A stretch of 64,000 nucleotides of DNA from Oscillospiraceae bacterium. GTDB lineage: Bacteria > Bacillota > Clostridia > Oscillospirales > Ruminococcaceae. The translations under genes and the position numbers were made by a program. Location: assembly GCA_017460955.1 (NCBI GenBank), contig JAFTZY010000002.1, positions 1 through 64,000 of the forward strand. The letters are read 5' to 3'. Shown piece by piece: positions 1-8,349 of this stretch (the first letter of the stretch is position 1; each line of letters opens with the position of its first letter). The notes under the pieces were generated by a model. It did not search any database. It saw only the letters and a list, made by a program, of their open reading frames with translations, and was not told the DNA's origin.

Positions 1-204
1 GACAGGGTACCCCGCAAGTCTCCACAGGGGGTGCAGGGGGCGCAGCCCCTTGCTTTGCAGGAGTGCAGAGGGCGCAGCCCTCTGCTGCACGGAGTCCAGA
101 GGGGCGGGCAATCGCCCCTCTGGTCGGGGGTGGCGGGTGCTCCTGCCGAAAGTGGGCGCAGGAGGGGGCCGAAGGCCCCCACAAGAGGTCTATCAAGTCT
201 AAGC
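1..204. repeat. Composite intergenic repeat, copy A (cut by window edge)
   Basis: Non-coding GC-rich sequence made of short inverted repeats, including GGGGGCC-GAA-GGCCCCC near 164-180. It matches the right half of the element at 19248-19860 and, inverted, the left half of the element at 57046-57600. Shared blocks include CACAGGGGGTGCAGGGGGCG and GGAGTCCAGAGGGG. The copy is truncated by the window start. Open frames across it are GC-driven and are not read as genes. Confidence 0.8.
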
Positions 205-237
205 ATCTAACCTCTTACCTCTCACCTCTAACCTCTA
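205..237. repeat. Heptamer array CTNACCT
   Basis: Tandem 7-bp units read CTAACCT, CTTACCT, CTCACCT, CTAACCT. The array directly abuts the end of composite repeat copy A. The same unit recurs, on either strand, at 12791, 19221, 26771, 33300, 56991 and 60212. Confidence 0.85.
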
Positions 238-307
238 AAAGCCGCCGCCCCCCACGAGAGACCTCCCAATCTGCAGCCCCCCATTTTCAAAAAATTTCCG
301 AAACCTA

Positions 308-336
308 TTGACTTTATACGGATTTTGTACTATAAT
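308..336 (+). promoter_or_regulatory. Sigma-A promoter of secDF
   Basis: TTGACT at 308-313 and TATAAT at 331-336 are separated by 17 bp. The leader after it carries a strong hairpin (GGGGGGC-agc-GCCCCCC near 379-395) just before the ribosome binding site. No known riboswitch is recognised there. Confidence 0.8.
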
Positions 337-421
337 AATTATAATTGTCGTGTTATACACGGCGTGAATGACGGTGCCGGGGGGCAGCGCCCCCCAGAGA
401 CACTGTACAGGAGGTTAGATT

Positions 422-2749
422 GTGAAGAAGAGAATCGGAAAACCAGTCTTTTTCATCGTCTTTGTTGTGATCCTATTGTTTGCGTATACTACGCTCTTCG
501 GCATCGCCGGATACAAGGGTGACATCAAGACGACCTACGTCCACGGGATCGAGGACATCCGCCTGGGCATTGATATCCAGGGCGGTGTGGATGTGACCTT
601 TGAGCCCGCCGACGGCGTGGATGCCACGGAGGACCAGATGGATGCGGCCATGCAGGTCATCAAGCTGCGTCTGACGACCCTGGGCATCAACGACAGTGAG
701 ACCTATGTGGACTATAACAATTCCCGCATCATCGTGCGCTTCCCGTGGCAGTCGGGCGAATCCGACTTCGACCCGGCAGCGGCCGTCGATGAGCTCGGCC
801 AGATGTCGGAGCTGACCTTCCGCTACGGCACGGAGGTGGACGGCGACGTCATCCTCACCGGCTCGAGCGTGGACACTGCCACAACGGGCTATGACCAGGA
901 AAATTCCAAGTGGGTCGTACAGCTCTCGCTGAATGATTCCGGCAAGGACGCCTTTGCGACTGCCACCGCCGCACAGGTCGCCTCCGGGGGCTACATCTCC
1001 ATCTGGATGGACGATGTGTGCGTATCGAGTGCGACCGTCAACGAGGCCATCAACAACGGACAGGCCATCATCTCCGGTAACTTCACCGCAGAGACCGCCA
1101 AGGAGCTTGCCGACCAGATCACCTCCGGTGCGCTGCCCTTCTCGCTCCAGGCCACCAGCACCAAGACCCTGTCCCCGACCCTGGGCTCCGGTGCACTGTA
1201 TGCCATGGTGCTCAGCGGCATCATTGCCCTGGCCTTCATCTGCCTGTACATGCTCGTGCTCTACCGCGTGCCCGGCTTCATTGCCGTGGTCGGCCTGATC
1301 GGCCAGGTCGCCGGTATGCTCGCTGCCGTGTCCGGCTGGTTCGGCTTCATGCCCAGCTCCACGCTGACCATCCCCGGTATTGCCGGTATCATCCTGTCCG
1401 TCGGCATGGGCGTTGACTGCAACATCATCACCGCCGAGCGTATCCGTGAGGAGCTTGCCCGCGGCAAGTCCGTGGAATCCTCCATCAAGGCCGGCTATTC
1501 CAACGCCTTCTCCGCCGTGCTCGACGGCAACCTGACGCTTGCGATCGTGGCTCTCGTGCTCATGGGCGCCTTCGGTACCAACACCAACCCCATCACACGG
1601 TTCCTCGATTCCACGATCTTCTTCCTGTTCGGTGCGACCACCGAGGGCTTTGTGTACTCCTTCGGCTTCAACCTGCTCGCCGGCGTCATCCTGAACTTCA
1701 TCATGGGCGTGGGCGCAGCACAGCTGATGACCAACTCCCTGGCCCGCTTCAAGGCCTTCCAGAAGCCTGCACTGTTCGGCTATTCCGAGAAGTCCTACAG
1801 AGCGCCGGTCATCCGCAAGTTCAGCGAGACGAGAAAGACCTTCTTCATCATCTCCGCGTGCCTGATCGTGCTCTCGATCTGCACGAGCTTCCTGGGCGTG
1901 GAGGTCTCCATCGACTTCAAGGGCGGTACGATCGTATCCTACTCCTACAGCGGGGATCTGGATGAGAACGCCTGCAAATCCGAGATCGAAACGCTCCTTG
2001 GCACACCCGTGACGCTCCAGAAGGGCGAGAGCTTCGATGCGGACACGAACATCCTGACCGTTTCCTTCTCCTATGACGAGAGCCTGACGCTCGACCAGCA
2101 GGAGCAGATGGTCACGGTGATGCAGAACACCTACCCGGACAACAATGTGGAAATGCTCGAGAGCAACGAGGTCAGCCCGTCCTCCGGCCGTGAATTCTTC
2201 GGCAAGTGCATCGTGGCTGTCATCTTCGCGGCCATCCTGCTGATCATCTACATCGCCCTGCGGTTCAAGAAGATCTCCGGCTGGTCGGCAGGTGTGTTCA
2301 CGATCGTGACCCTGCTGCACGACATCATCATTGCTTACGGCAGCTTCGTGCTGTTCGGCTTTGAGATCAACTCCAACTTCATGGCCGTGATCCTGACCAT
2401 CTTCGGTTACTCGATCAACAATACGATCATCGTATACGACCGCATCCGTGAGAACCAGCGCCTGATGCCGAGAAAGACGACCATCGCAGAGCTGGTCAAC
2501 CAGAGTGCGAGCCAGACGATGCGCCGTTCCATCCGCACCTCCATCACCACCGTTTCGACCATGGTCATCATCAGCGTGGTGGCGTATGTGTTCCATGTGA
2601 GCAGCATCCTGAGCTTCTCCGTTCCCATGACCTTCGGTCTGATCGCCGGTACCTACTCCTCCCAGTGCATTGCCCCGACCCTTTGGGTCTGGTGGAATGA
2701 AAGACGGGGGAACAAGACCATCGGGGATTATGCGAAGGCTGCAAAGTAA
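422..2749 (+). CDS. secDF: Protein translocase subunit SecDF (fused)
   Basis: Single-chain SecD-SecF fusion that uses the proton-motive force to help pull secreted proteins through SecYEG. It has a GTG start 7 nt after AGGAGG. Residues 8-28 form the first membrane helix, and the SecD signature LGIDIQGGVDV lies near 48-58. SecD's periplasmic-type head is followed by a membrane bundle (about 250-460). The SecF half begins with a second helix and the DFKGGT motif near 500, and carries the conserved SINNTIIVYDRIREN segment near 665-680. The 775 residues fit SecDF fusions of Firmicutes. It has its own promoter and terminator. In an organism exporting large cellulosomal enzymes, a SecDF is expected. 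Confidence 0.96.
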   Translation: MKKRIGKPVFFIVFVVILLFAYTTLFGIAGYKGDIKTTYVHGIEDIRLGIDIQGGVDVTFEPADGVDATEDQMDAAMQVIKLRLTTLGINDSETYVDYNNSRIIVRFPWQSGESDFDPAAAVDELGQMSELTFRYGTEVDGDVILTGSSVDTATTGYDQENSKWVVQLSLNDSGKDAFATATAAQVASGGYISIWMDDVCVSSATVNEAINNGQAIISGNFTAETAKELADQITSGALPFSLQATSTKTLSPTLGSGALYAMVLSGIIALAFICLYMLVLYRVPGFIAVVGLIGQVAGMLAAVSGWFGFMPSSTLTIPGIAGIILSVGMGVDCNIITAERIREELARGKSVESSIKAGYSNAFSAVLDGNLTLAIVALVLMGAFGTNTNPITRFLDSTIFFLFGATTEGFVYSFGFNLLAGVILNFIMGVGAAQLMTNSLARFKAFQKPALFGYSEKSYRAPVIRKFSETRKTFFIISACLIVLSICTSFLGVEVSIDFKGGTIVSYSYSGDLDENACKSEIETLLGTPVTLQKGESFDADTNILTVSFSYDESLTLDQQEQMVTVMQNTYPDNNVEMLESNEVSPSSGREFFGKCIVAVIFAAILLIIYIALRFKKISGWSAGVFTIVTLLHDIIIAYGSFVLFGFEINSNFMAVILTIFGYSINNTIIVYDRIRENQRLMPRKTTIAELVNQSASQTMRRSIRTSITTVSTMVIISVVAYVFHVSSILSFSVPMTFGLIAGTYSSQCIAPTLWVWWNERRGNKTIGDYAKAAK

Positions 2750-2756
2750 CATCCAA

Positions 2757-2784
2757 AAAGCCGCCCGTGAGGGCGGCTTTTCTT
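2757..2784 (+). terminator. Terminator of secDF
   Basis: GCCGCCC-gtga-GGGCGGC stem followed by TTTTCTT, eight bases after the secDF stop codon. Confidence 0.9.
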
Positions 2785-2831
2785 GGCTTTTCAGGGGATT
2801 CCGGGGCGGGGCCCAGGTTTCCCCCGTCCTA

Positions 2832-2860
2832 TTGACATCCCCCCATCTCTATGCTATAAT
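2832..2860 (+). promoter_or_regulatory. Sigma-A promoter of the Tim44-like gene
   Basis: TTGACA (2832-2837), 17-bp spacer, TATAAT (2855-2860), with an extended -10 TGC. Confidence 0.9.
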
Positions 2861-2909
2861 ATAACCAGATTCCCTGCGGATCCACATTCCCGACAAGGAG
2901 CCCATGACG

Positions 2910-3839
2910 ATGAAAAAACCTGATTTTCAAAAACTAAAGCGATACCTTCCCTGGATCCTCGGCGCTGTCATGCTGCTGAGCGTGACACTGGTGCCCATGG
3001 CCATCCACGGGGCGGATTTCGGTGATTTTGCCGGAGACAACGACTACGGCGGAGGCGGTGGCGGCGGCAGCTGGGATGACGATGACGATGACGGCGGCGG
3101 TGCAGTCATCTGGTGGCTGTTCCGCGTCGTATACGAGCTGTTCGGTGTGCCGGGCGTGATCGTACTGCTCCTGATCTTCGTAGGGATCTACATTGCCCGG
3201 AAGAAGCTGAAGGGCTCCCGGAGCACGCCCGTCCAGACGCAGGTACAGCGCACGGACCGTGCCTCCCTCTCACCGATGCACAGCTATTACGGGCTCGACC
3301 CGCATTTTGACGAGGCGGCCTTCCGTGAGAAGCTCTCGAATCTGTATGTACAGTTCCAGAACGCCTGGCAGGCCAAGAACATGGAGAGCCTGCGTCCGTA
3401 TATGACCGATGCGATGTACGGCCAGTATGACCGCCAGCTCGACGCCTACCGGCAGCGCGGTCAGACCAATCACATCGAGCGCATTGCCGTGCTGAGTGTG
3501 GAGCTTGCCGGCTGGCGTCAGGTCTCCGGCAAGGACATGATCGTGGCTGAGATCCGCACGCGCATTGTGGATTATGTGACCGATGACCGCACCGGCCAGA
3601 TCGTCCGCGGCAGCAGCACCCAGGAGAAGTTCATGACCTATGAATGGACCCTTGTGCGCACCTCCGGCCAGCTCACCGGTCAGCAGTCCGGTACCACCGG
3701 CCAGACCTGCCCGTACTGCGGTGCCCATATCGACATCAACCACACGGCAGTCTGCGAATACTGCGGCGGTGTGCTCACCACCGATACCTTTGACTGGGTC
3801 GTTTCCGGGATCAAGGGTCTGTCGCAGCAAACAAGATAA
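2910..3839 (+). CDS. Tim44-like domain membrane protein with C-terminal zinc ribbon
   Basis: Membrane protein of unknown role. Seen in sequence: an N-terminal helix (about 10-35), a Gly/Asp-rich stretch with six consecutive Asp, a second helix (about 65-93), then a soluble domain of about 130 residues. Its pattern (FREKLSNLYVQFQNAWQAKN, MTDAMYGQYDRQL) resembles the Tim44/MbA-type fold. A C-terminal rubredoxin-like zinc ribbon (CPYCG...CEYCGG) ends the protein. An ATG at 2904 is only 3 nt from AAGGAG, so the ATG at 2910, about 9 nt away, is preferred. Related proteins in Clostridia are annotated as zinc-ribbon or Tim44-like, without a proven function. Transcribed alone. Confidence 0.75.
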   Translation: MKKPDFQKLKRYLPWILGAVMLLSVTLVPMAIHGADFGDFAGDNDYGGGGGGGSWDDDDDDGGGAVIWWLFRVVYELFGVPGVIVLLLIFVGIYIARKKLKGSRSTPVQTQVQRTDRASLSPMHSYYGLDPHFDEAAFREKLSNLYVQFQNAWQAKNMESLRPYMTDAMYGQYDRQLDAYRQRGQTNHIERIAVLSVELAGWRQVSGKDMIVAEIRTRIVDYVTDDRTGQIVRGSSTQEKFMTYEWTLVRTSGQLTGQQSGTTGQTCPYCGAHIDINHTAVCEYCGGVLTTDTFDWVVSGIKGLSQQTR

Positions 3840-3856
3840 GGGGAAGCGGCCTTTCT

Positions 3857-3968
3857 GGGGCCCGCCCCCAACCCCCTCCCTTCTCCCGCTGACGCGGGAG
3901 GGGAGGGGGCTTTCTTTTTTCTTTTGCGGGGGGCTGCCGTCCCCCGCACCCCCTGCTTTCAGGGGGGA
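3857..3968. repeat. GC-rich palindromic repeat (terminator-like family), copy 1
   Basis: An arm CCCTCCCTTCTCCCGC pairs with GCGGGAGGGGAGGGGG, followed by a T-rich run and then a second hairpin GGGGGCTGCCGTCCCCC. Close copies lie at 49119-49229 (same strand) and 21892-21997 (opposite strand), with degenerate ones at 24285, 26690, 44430, 60165 and 62225. The hairpin plus T-run probably terminates the 2910-3839 transcript. Confidence 0.8.
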
Positions 3969-4006
3969 CGGAACCCCGGTCAGGCGGCGGACCCCCACAC
4001 AAACAA

Positions 4007-4031
4007 AGAGCCACCCTGAATGGGTGACTCT
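4007..4031 (-). terminator. Terminator of the acyltransferase-like gene
   Basis: Stem of about 10 bp (AGAGCCACCC/GGGTGACTCT, one mismatch) with a T-rich stretch on the minus strand, just past the stop codon at 4040. Confidence 0.7.
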
Positions 4032-4039
4032 CTGACGTC

Positions 4040-4810
4040 TCACTTCCTGCCTATCATTTCCAAAAGCCACAGTATCCCATAGATCACCGGCTGATGCACC
4101 ACATAGATCTCCAGGGCATGGCGGCCGATGAAGTTCAGGGGGGCAAATCCCTTCCACGGGACGGCCATCACCTGCTTCCCGAACAGATGGTACGCATAGA
4201 ATCCCGACAGGAACAGGAACACCCACGGCAGGAGGGCAAAATAATCCGTTGAGTAAAAGTCCGGCCCGGGAAAGCCGAACAGCGCTGTCAGATCGTTCCG
4301 ATACAGCCACCCCGGCAGGGAAACGAGCGGCAGCCTCCACAGCCCCCAGTAGCCCGCCGCCGTGTGCCGCGTCATCCCGAAGAGCAAAACGCACAGCGGC
4401 AGTCCCGCCCATGCCGGGAGCTTTTGCAGATACCGGCGCAGAGCTCCTATGAGCAGCATCCCCGCGCCGATGAGCGTCAGCACGCCCCATTTTACCATGT
4501 CCTCCGGCATGAAAAGGATCGTCACGGCCATCACACCAAGCCCGATCCCCGATACGATCAGGCCCCGCTTCACCGGATGCCGGCTGAAGGCTGCACAGAA
4601 CCCCGAGAGCGTGATGAACGTGCAGCAGATGCACTGCTGCCAGATGTAGGCCCCCGTCCCGTGGTACCACGGCCAGTCCTTCCCGAAAATATACACCAGG
4701 TCCCACGACGCATGGTAGGCGATCATGTTGAGGACCGTAAAGCCCCGCAAGCAGTCCAGCCATGCCGTGCGGGCCTTCCGGGGCGCATCAGGTCTTGGCG
4801 TTTGTGCCAT
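4040..4810 (-). CDS. Heparan-alpha-glucosaminide N-acetyltransferase-like membrane protein (DUF1624)
   Basis: Polytopic membrane protein of 256 residues with the N-terminal signature WLDCLRGFTVLNMIAYHASW, typical of the DUF1624/HGSNAT catalytic family. Seven or eight hydrophobic helices follow. Family members transfer acyl groups across membranes, but the substrate here is unknown. Two ATGs compete. The one at 4816 overlaps the ygiQ stop (ATGA) but touches the GAAGGG ribosome binding site. The one at 4810 has 6-nt spacing and is preferred. The very tight overlap with the upstream ygiQ indicates one transcript and translational coupling. Confidence 0.8.
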   Translation of the reverse strand: MAQTPRPDAPRKARTAWLDCLRGFTVLNMIAYHASWDLVYIFGKDWPWYHGTGAYIWQQCICCTFITLSGFCAAFSRHPVKRGLIVSGIGLGVMAVTILFMPEDMVKWGVLTLIGAGMLLIGALRRYLQKLPAWAGLPLCVLLFGMTRHTAAGYWGLWRLPLVSLPGWLYRNDLTALFGFPGPDFYSTDYFALLPWVFLFLSGFYAYHLFGKQVMAVPWKGFAPLNFIGRHALEIYVVHQPVIYGILWLLEMIGRK

Positions 4811-4812
4811 GC

Positions 4813-6768
4813 TCATCCCTTCTTTCCAGGCTTTTTATGCACATTGCGGATCGTCCGGTGCTTCTCCGGACGGCCCTGCCTTCCCGTATTCCCCGCGTTT
4901 GCGGACCTTCCGGCATTTCCCGTATTGCCGGGTCTGCCCGCACTCTGGCGGTTTCCGGATGCACGCTCCCTGCCGCTCTCGGGCGGCACAAGGCAGCCGG
5001 GGGCAGTCCCGATGAGGTCCCGTCTGCCCGCCCGCAAGAGCGCCTTGCGGATGCGGGCATGGTTCTCCGGCTTGAAATACTGCAAAAGCGCACGCTGTCC
5101 GGCCTTCTCCTCAGCCGTGCGCGGCACATAGACCGGCTGCATCGTGTACGGGTCGAGTCCCGTCCAGAACATGCACGTCGAGATCGTTCCCGGCGTGGGG
5201 TAGAAATCCTGCACCTGCTCCGGCCGGATGCCCTCGGATTTCAGGAACAGCGCGAGCTCAATGGCATCGTTCATCGTACTGCCCGGGTGGCTGCTCATGA
5301 GGTACGGCACGAGGTACTGCTCCTTGCCCATGGAGCGCGTCAGCTCGTAAAAGCGCTTCTGAAAGGCGCGGTAGGCCTCGATATGGGGCTTGCCCATGAG
5401 GTCGAGCACATGGTTCGAGCAGTGCTCCGGGGCGACCTTGAGCTGTCCGCTGACATGGTGGCGCACGAGCTCCCGGAAGAAGGTCTCATCCTTGTCCTCC
5501 AAAAGATAATCATACCGGATCCCCGAGCGGATGAACACCCGCTTGACCCTCGGGAGTGCGCGGAGCTTGCGCAGGAGCGAGAGATACTCCGTATGATCGA
5601 CATGCAGGTTGCGGCAGGGGGTGGGTGCTAAGCACTTGCGGCCCCTGCACAGGCCCTGCGTGAGCTGCTTTTCACAGGAGGGGTGGCGGAAATTCGCCGT
5701 CGGTCCCCCCACATCATGCAGATAGCCCTTGAAATCGGGATACTGCGTGAGCATCCTGGCCTCCTCGATGACGGAGTCCTCACTGCGCACGGTCATGCGC
5801 CGGCCCTGGTGCAGGGCGATGGAGCAGAAATTGCAAAAGCCGAAGCACCCGCGGTTGTGCGTGATGGAAAAGCGCACCTCCCGGATGGCGGGCACACCGC
5901 CCATCGGCTCATACATGGGGTGGTAGGTGCGCTGGAAGGGCAGGGTGTAGAGCGCGTCGAACTCCTCCTGCGTCAGGGAGAGCGCGGGGGGATTCTGCAC
6001 GAGCATCCGCCCGCCGTGGCGCTGGAGGATGCGCTTGCCGTAGACCTCATCCTGCTGGTCGTACTGGATGCGGCAGGCCCTGGCATACTGCTCCTTGGAG
6101 CGCTGCACCTGCTCGAAGGAGGGACATTCCGCGCAGCCGTAGGGGGTGTGCTCGGGGTCGGTGAGATAGCAGGTGCCGCGCACCTCGGTGATCTCACACA
6201 CGGGCGTCCCGTCCCGGAGGAGGGCGGCGATCTCAAGAATGCTGTGCTCCCCCATGCCGTACATCAGAAGATCCGCCCCGCTCTCGGCGAGGATGGACGG
6301 GCGCACGGCATCGTCCCAGTAGTCGTAATGCGCAAAACGGCGCAGGGAGGCCTCAAGTCCCCCGATGAGGAGGGGGACCTCCTTCCCGAAGAGCTCGCGG
6401 ATGCGTCTGCAATAGGTGAGCACGGCCCGGTCGGGGCGGTACCCGGCCTTCCCCCCGGGGGAATAGGCATCGTCGCTGCGTTTCTTGCGGGCGGCGGTAT
6501 AGTGGGCGACCATGCTGTCGATGTTGCCGCCGGTGACAAGAAAGCCGAGCCGGGGCGTGCCAAAGCGCAGGAAATCGGCATCATGCCGCCAGTCGGGCTG
6601 GGGGAGCATGGCGACGCTGTAGCCGGCGTTTTCGAGCACCCGGGAGATGATGGCCGCACCGAAGCTGGGGTGATCGACGTAGGCATCCCCGAGGATATAG
6701 ACAAAATCGGGCCGGGTGATCCCGGCAGCAGACAGCTCCTCCGGGGTCACGGGCAGGAATCCGGACAT
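4813..6768 (-). CDS. YgiQ family radical SAM protein
   Basis: A 651-residue member of the YgiQ (UPF0313) radical SAM family. The N-terminal half is a B12-binding-like region (FVYILGDAYVDHPSFG near 22-37). The [4Fe-4S]/SAM motif CFGFCNFCSI (CxxxCxxC) sits near residue 310. A basic low-complexity tail (about 585-651), rich in Gly, Asn, Arg and Lys, is usual for the family. The ATG is preceded by AAGGAGTG. The substrate of YgiQ proteins is not established. It is the first gene of a two-gene operon. An inverted pair GGTATC/GATACC (6784-6810) lies upstream, but no good -10/-35 was found. Confidence 0.9.
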   Translation of the reverse strand: MSGFLPVTPEELSAAGITRPDFVYILGDAYVDHPSFGAAIISRVLENAGYSVAMLPQPDWRHDADFLRFGTPRLGFLVTGGNIDSMVAHYTAARKKRSDDAYSPGGKAGYRPDRAVLTYCRRIRELFGKEVPLLIGGLEASLRRFAHYDYWDDAVRPSILAESGADLLMYGMGEHSILEIAALLRDGTPVCEITEVRGTCYLTDPEHTPYGCAECPSFEQVQRSKEQYARACRIQYDQQDEVYGKRILQRHGGRMLVQNPPALSLTQEEFDALYTLPFQRTYHPMYEPMGGVPAIREVRFSITHNRGCFGFCNFCSIALHQGRRMTVRSEDSVIEEARMLTQYPDFKGYLHDVGGPTANFRHPSCEKQLTQGLCRGRKCLAPTPCRNLHVDHTEYLSLLRKLRALPRVKRVFIRSGIRYDYLLEDKDETFFRELVRHHVSGQLKVAPEHCSNHVLDLMGKPHIEAYRAFQKRFYELTRSMGKEQYLVPYLMSSHPGSTMNDAIELALFLKSEGIRPEQVQDFYPTPGTISTCMFWTGLDPYTMQPVYVPRTAEEKAGQRALLQYFKPENHARIRKALLRAGRRDLIGTAPGCLVPPESGRERASGNRQSAGRPGNTGNAGRSANAGNTGRQGRPEKHRTIRNVHKKPGKKG

Positions 6769-6862
6769 GGGACCACTCCTTTCGGTATCACAGACAGTGC
6801 AGGCGATACCTTAACTGTTCATGATTCACTGTTGCTGTCATGTATTCTGCATCAAAAACAAA

Positions 6863-6892
6863 ATCGACACAGTTCTTTCAAACTGTGTCGAT
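6863..6892 (-). terminator. Terminator of tRNA-Thr
   Basis: Perfect 12-bp stem ATCGACACAGTT/AACTGTGTCGAT followed on the minus strand by TTTGTTTTT, starting two bases after the encoded CCA. Confidence 0.93.
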
Positions 6893-6893
6893 C

Positions 6894-6969
6894 TGGAGCT
6901 GATGACCGGATTCGAACCGGTGACCTACGCCTTACCAAGGCGTTGCGCTACCACCTGTGCCACATCAGC
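6894..6969 (-). tRNA. tRNA-Thr (anticodon GGT)
   Basis: A full cloverleaf can be folded by eye. The acceptor stem is GCTGATG/CATCAGC and the anticodon stem ACGCC/GGCGT holds the loop TTGGTAA, giving anticodon GGT. The T arm is CCGGTTCGAATCCGG. The 3' CCA is encoded after a T discriminator. It is a single-gene transcript with its own strong promoter and terminator. Confidence 0.96.
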
Positions 6970-6979
6970 GACCTTGTAT

Positions 6980-7008
6980 AGTATACCACATCCGAAGGGA
7001 TTTGTCAA
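6980..7008 (-). promoter_or_regulatory. Promoter of tRNA-Thr
   Basis: On the minus strand: TTGACA (7003-7008), 17-bp spacer, TATACT (6980-6985) with extended -10 TGG. It lies 10 bp before the mature tRNA. Confidence 0.92.
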
Positions 7009-7030
7009 GTGTTTTTTCAAAAAAATTTGT

Positions 7031-7050
7031 GGGGAGCGGGAGGGCTCCCC
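7031..7050 (-). terminator. Terminator of the 78-aa gene
   Basis: GGGGAGCC/GGGCTCCCC-type hairpin followed on the minus strand by a T-rich run (ACAAATTTTTTTG), ten bases past the stop. Confidence 0.8.
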
Positions 7051-7060
7051 ATCGGACAGC

Positions 7061-7297
7061 TCAGGAGGCCGTACCCAGCAGCTGCCGCAGCTGCTCGACG
7101 AGTGCCAGGTCCTCCTCGGACACCCGGATATTGGTCACGGTCTTTTTGCCGTCGGGGGCAGTCACGCTGATCTCCAGCACGCTCCCTTCCTTCATATCCT
7201 TCCCGGCATAGCCAAAAAACTGCACGAACCTCGGATGCCGCTCCCGGAATGCCTCGAACAGGGGCCGAAGCTGCATCAGTGCCATCGGATTGAGCAT
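7061..7297 (-). CDS. Small conserved-looking protein of unknown function
   Basis: A 78-residue soluble protein, not recognised. The N-terminal half is basic/aromatic (RPLFEAFRERHPRFVQFFGY). The rest reads as a small beta domain (SVLEISVTAPDGKKTVTNIR) followed by a helix (EEDLALVEQLRQLL). The frame stays open upstream, but the ATG at 7297 has a strong AAGGAGGGAGGAAGG ribosome binding site and lies downstream of a clear promoter. It is monocistronic with a terminator and divergent from the TM2 gene. Confidence 0.75.
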   Translation of the reverse strand: MLNPMALMQLRPLFEAFRERHPRFVQFFGYAGKDMKEGSVLEISVTAPDGKKTVTNIRVSEEDLALVEQLRQLLGTAS

Positions 7298-7330
7298 CGC
7301 GCCTTCCTCCCTCCTTGTTTCGTTTTTAGT

Positions 7331-7359
7331 ATTATACCACAGAATGCAGAAAAATGCAA
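7331..7359 (-). promoter_or_regulatory. Promoter of the 78-aa gene
   Basis: Minus strand TTGCAT, 17-bp spacer, TATAAT with extended TGG. Confidence 0.85.
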
Positions 7360-7384
7360 GACCCCCGGTATGCGGCCGCAAGGC

Positions 7385-7413
7385 TTGACAAATCCACAGA
7401 TCCTTGCTATAAT
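7385..7413 (+). promoter_or_regulatory. Promoter of the TM2 gene
   Basis: TTGACA (7385-7390), 17-bp spacer, TATAAT (7408-7413), extended -10 TGC. Confidence 0.92.
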
Positions 7414-7457
7414 AGAAGCAGCCCCCTTTGGGGAATATCACGTAAGGAGGGACGTTT

Positions 7458-7682
7458 ATGGAACAGAAATCCAAGCTGACAGCCGGTCTGCTGGGTATTT
7501 TCCTGGGCGGCTGGGGTATCCACAGATTCTATCTGGGATATACGACCATGGGCATCATCCAGATCGTAGTCACGCTGGTGACCTGCGGTATCGGGTCGAT
7601 CTGGGGCCTGGTTGAGGGCATCCTCATCCTGTGCGGCAAGACGATCACCACCGATGCCAACGGCAACCCGCTCGGCGATTGA
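7458..7682 (+). CDS. TM2 domain-containing protein
   Basis: A 74-residue membrane protein matching the TM2 domain: a basic N-terminus, a first helix with the family pattern GLLGIFLGGWGIHRFYLGYT, then a second Gly/Ile-rich helix (GIIQIVVTLVTCGIGSIWGL) and a short polar tail. TM2 proteins are common in Firmicutes, but their role is not established. AAGGAGG lies 8 nt before the ATG. Monocistronic. Confidence 0.93.
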   Translation: MEQKSKLTAGLLGIFLGGWGIHRFYLGYTTMGIIQIVVTLVTCGIGSIWGLVEGILILCGKTITTDANGNPLGD

Positions 7683-7688
7683 TTCAAA

Positions 7689-7722
7689 CACCGCTTCTCC
7701 CGGCGATCCGGGGGGAGCGGTG
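7689..7722 (+). terminator. Hairpin between convergent genes
   Basis: CACCGCTTCTCCC pairs with GGGGAGCGGTG across a 10-nt loop, just after the TM2 stop. The T-run after it is weak (ATCTCTTTATC), so termination efficiency is uncertain. Confidence 0.6.
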
Positions 7723-7731
7723 ATCTCTTTA

Positions 7732-8346
7732 TCATGTGCCGATATGGGGCAGATGCACGGAATGCGTCACCGTCTGCGTGTACGGTACGGGGTCGCGCCG
7801 TGCGGCATCCATGCGCCGGCAAAGCAGCTCGGGCGATGCCAGAAAGCTCCGGTGATCGCGCACGGCAACACGGAAATGCGCTCCCGGGATCATCAGATGC
7901 AGTGTGACGCCCGTTGTGATCAGGTTCGTCTTGTGGACCTCGGCGCGGACTGCGTGCAGCTCGTGATAGGCGATGAGGAGCCCGTCCTCCGGGAAGAAGA
8001 GATGCGCCCTGAGACAATGGAGCGTCCCGAACAGGAGCGGCGCATTTTGCAGCTGTGCTTCGAGCTGCAAAAAGTCCTCCGCTGTGAGCTGCCGGAACCG
8101 GTATTCCAGCAGCCGGTAACGCCGGAGGCTGTCCCGTGCCAGAAACGGGATGCAGATGAGAAAGACCAGTCCTGCAAAGAGCATCCCGAAGCCCGTGTCG
8201 GGGGAGGTCCTTGTCACCAGCATCACCGTCCCGATGCTGCAAAGCACGAGTGCAAAGAGAGAAAGCCCCAGGGGGAGCGCTGCCGTGCGCAGCCGCCGGG
8301 GGCGCAGCTTCTCATAGACGGTGAGATGCCGGAGCAGTGTCTCCAC
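7732..8346 (-). CDS. Membrane protein of unknown function
   Basis: A 204-residue protein, not recognised. Two hydrophobic helices (about 22-43 and 52-70) precede a cytosolic domain of about 130 residues with mixed alpha/beta character. It starts at GTG three bases after the prfB stop with only a weak ribosome binding site, so translation is probably coupled to prfB. The gene order suggests only co-transcription, not a role in termination. Confidence 0.7.
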   Translation of the reverse strand: METLLRHLTVYEKLRPRRLRTAALPLGLSLFALVLCSIGTVMLVTRTSPDTGFGMLFAGLVFLICIPFLARDSLRRYRLLEYRFRQLTAEDFLQLEAQLQNAPLLFGTLHCLRAHLFFPEDGLLIAYHELHAVRAEVHKTNLITTGVTLHLMIPGAHFRVAVRDHRSFLASPELLCRRMDAARRDPVPYTQTVTHSVHLPHIGT

Positions 8347-8349
8347 GGC

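Noticed and set aside
473..2752. Very long open frame on the minus strand opposite secDF, and similar ones opposite other genes
   Set aside because: High GC leaves few stop codons in antisense frames. The plus-strand protein has family motifs, promoter and terminator, while the antisense one has none.
6784..6810. GGTATC/GATACC inverted repeat as the ygiQ operator
   Set aside because: Half-sites are short, and no promoter hexamers could be placed around them; evidence is insufficient.
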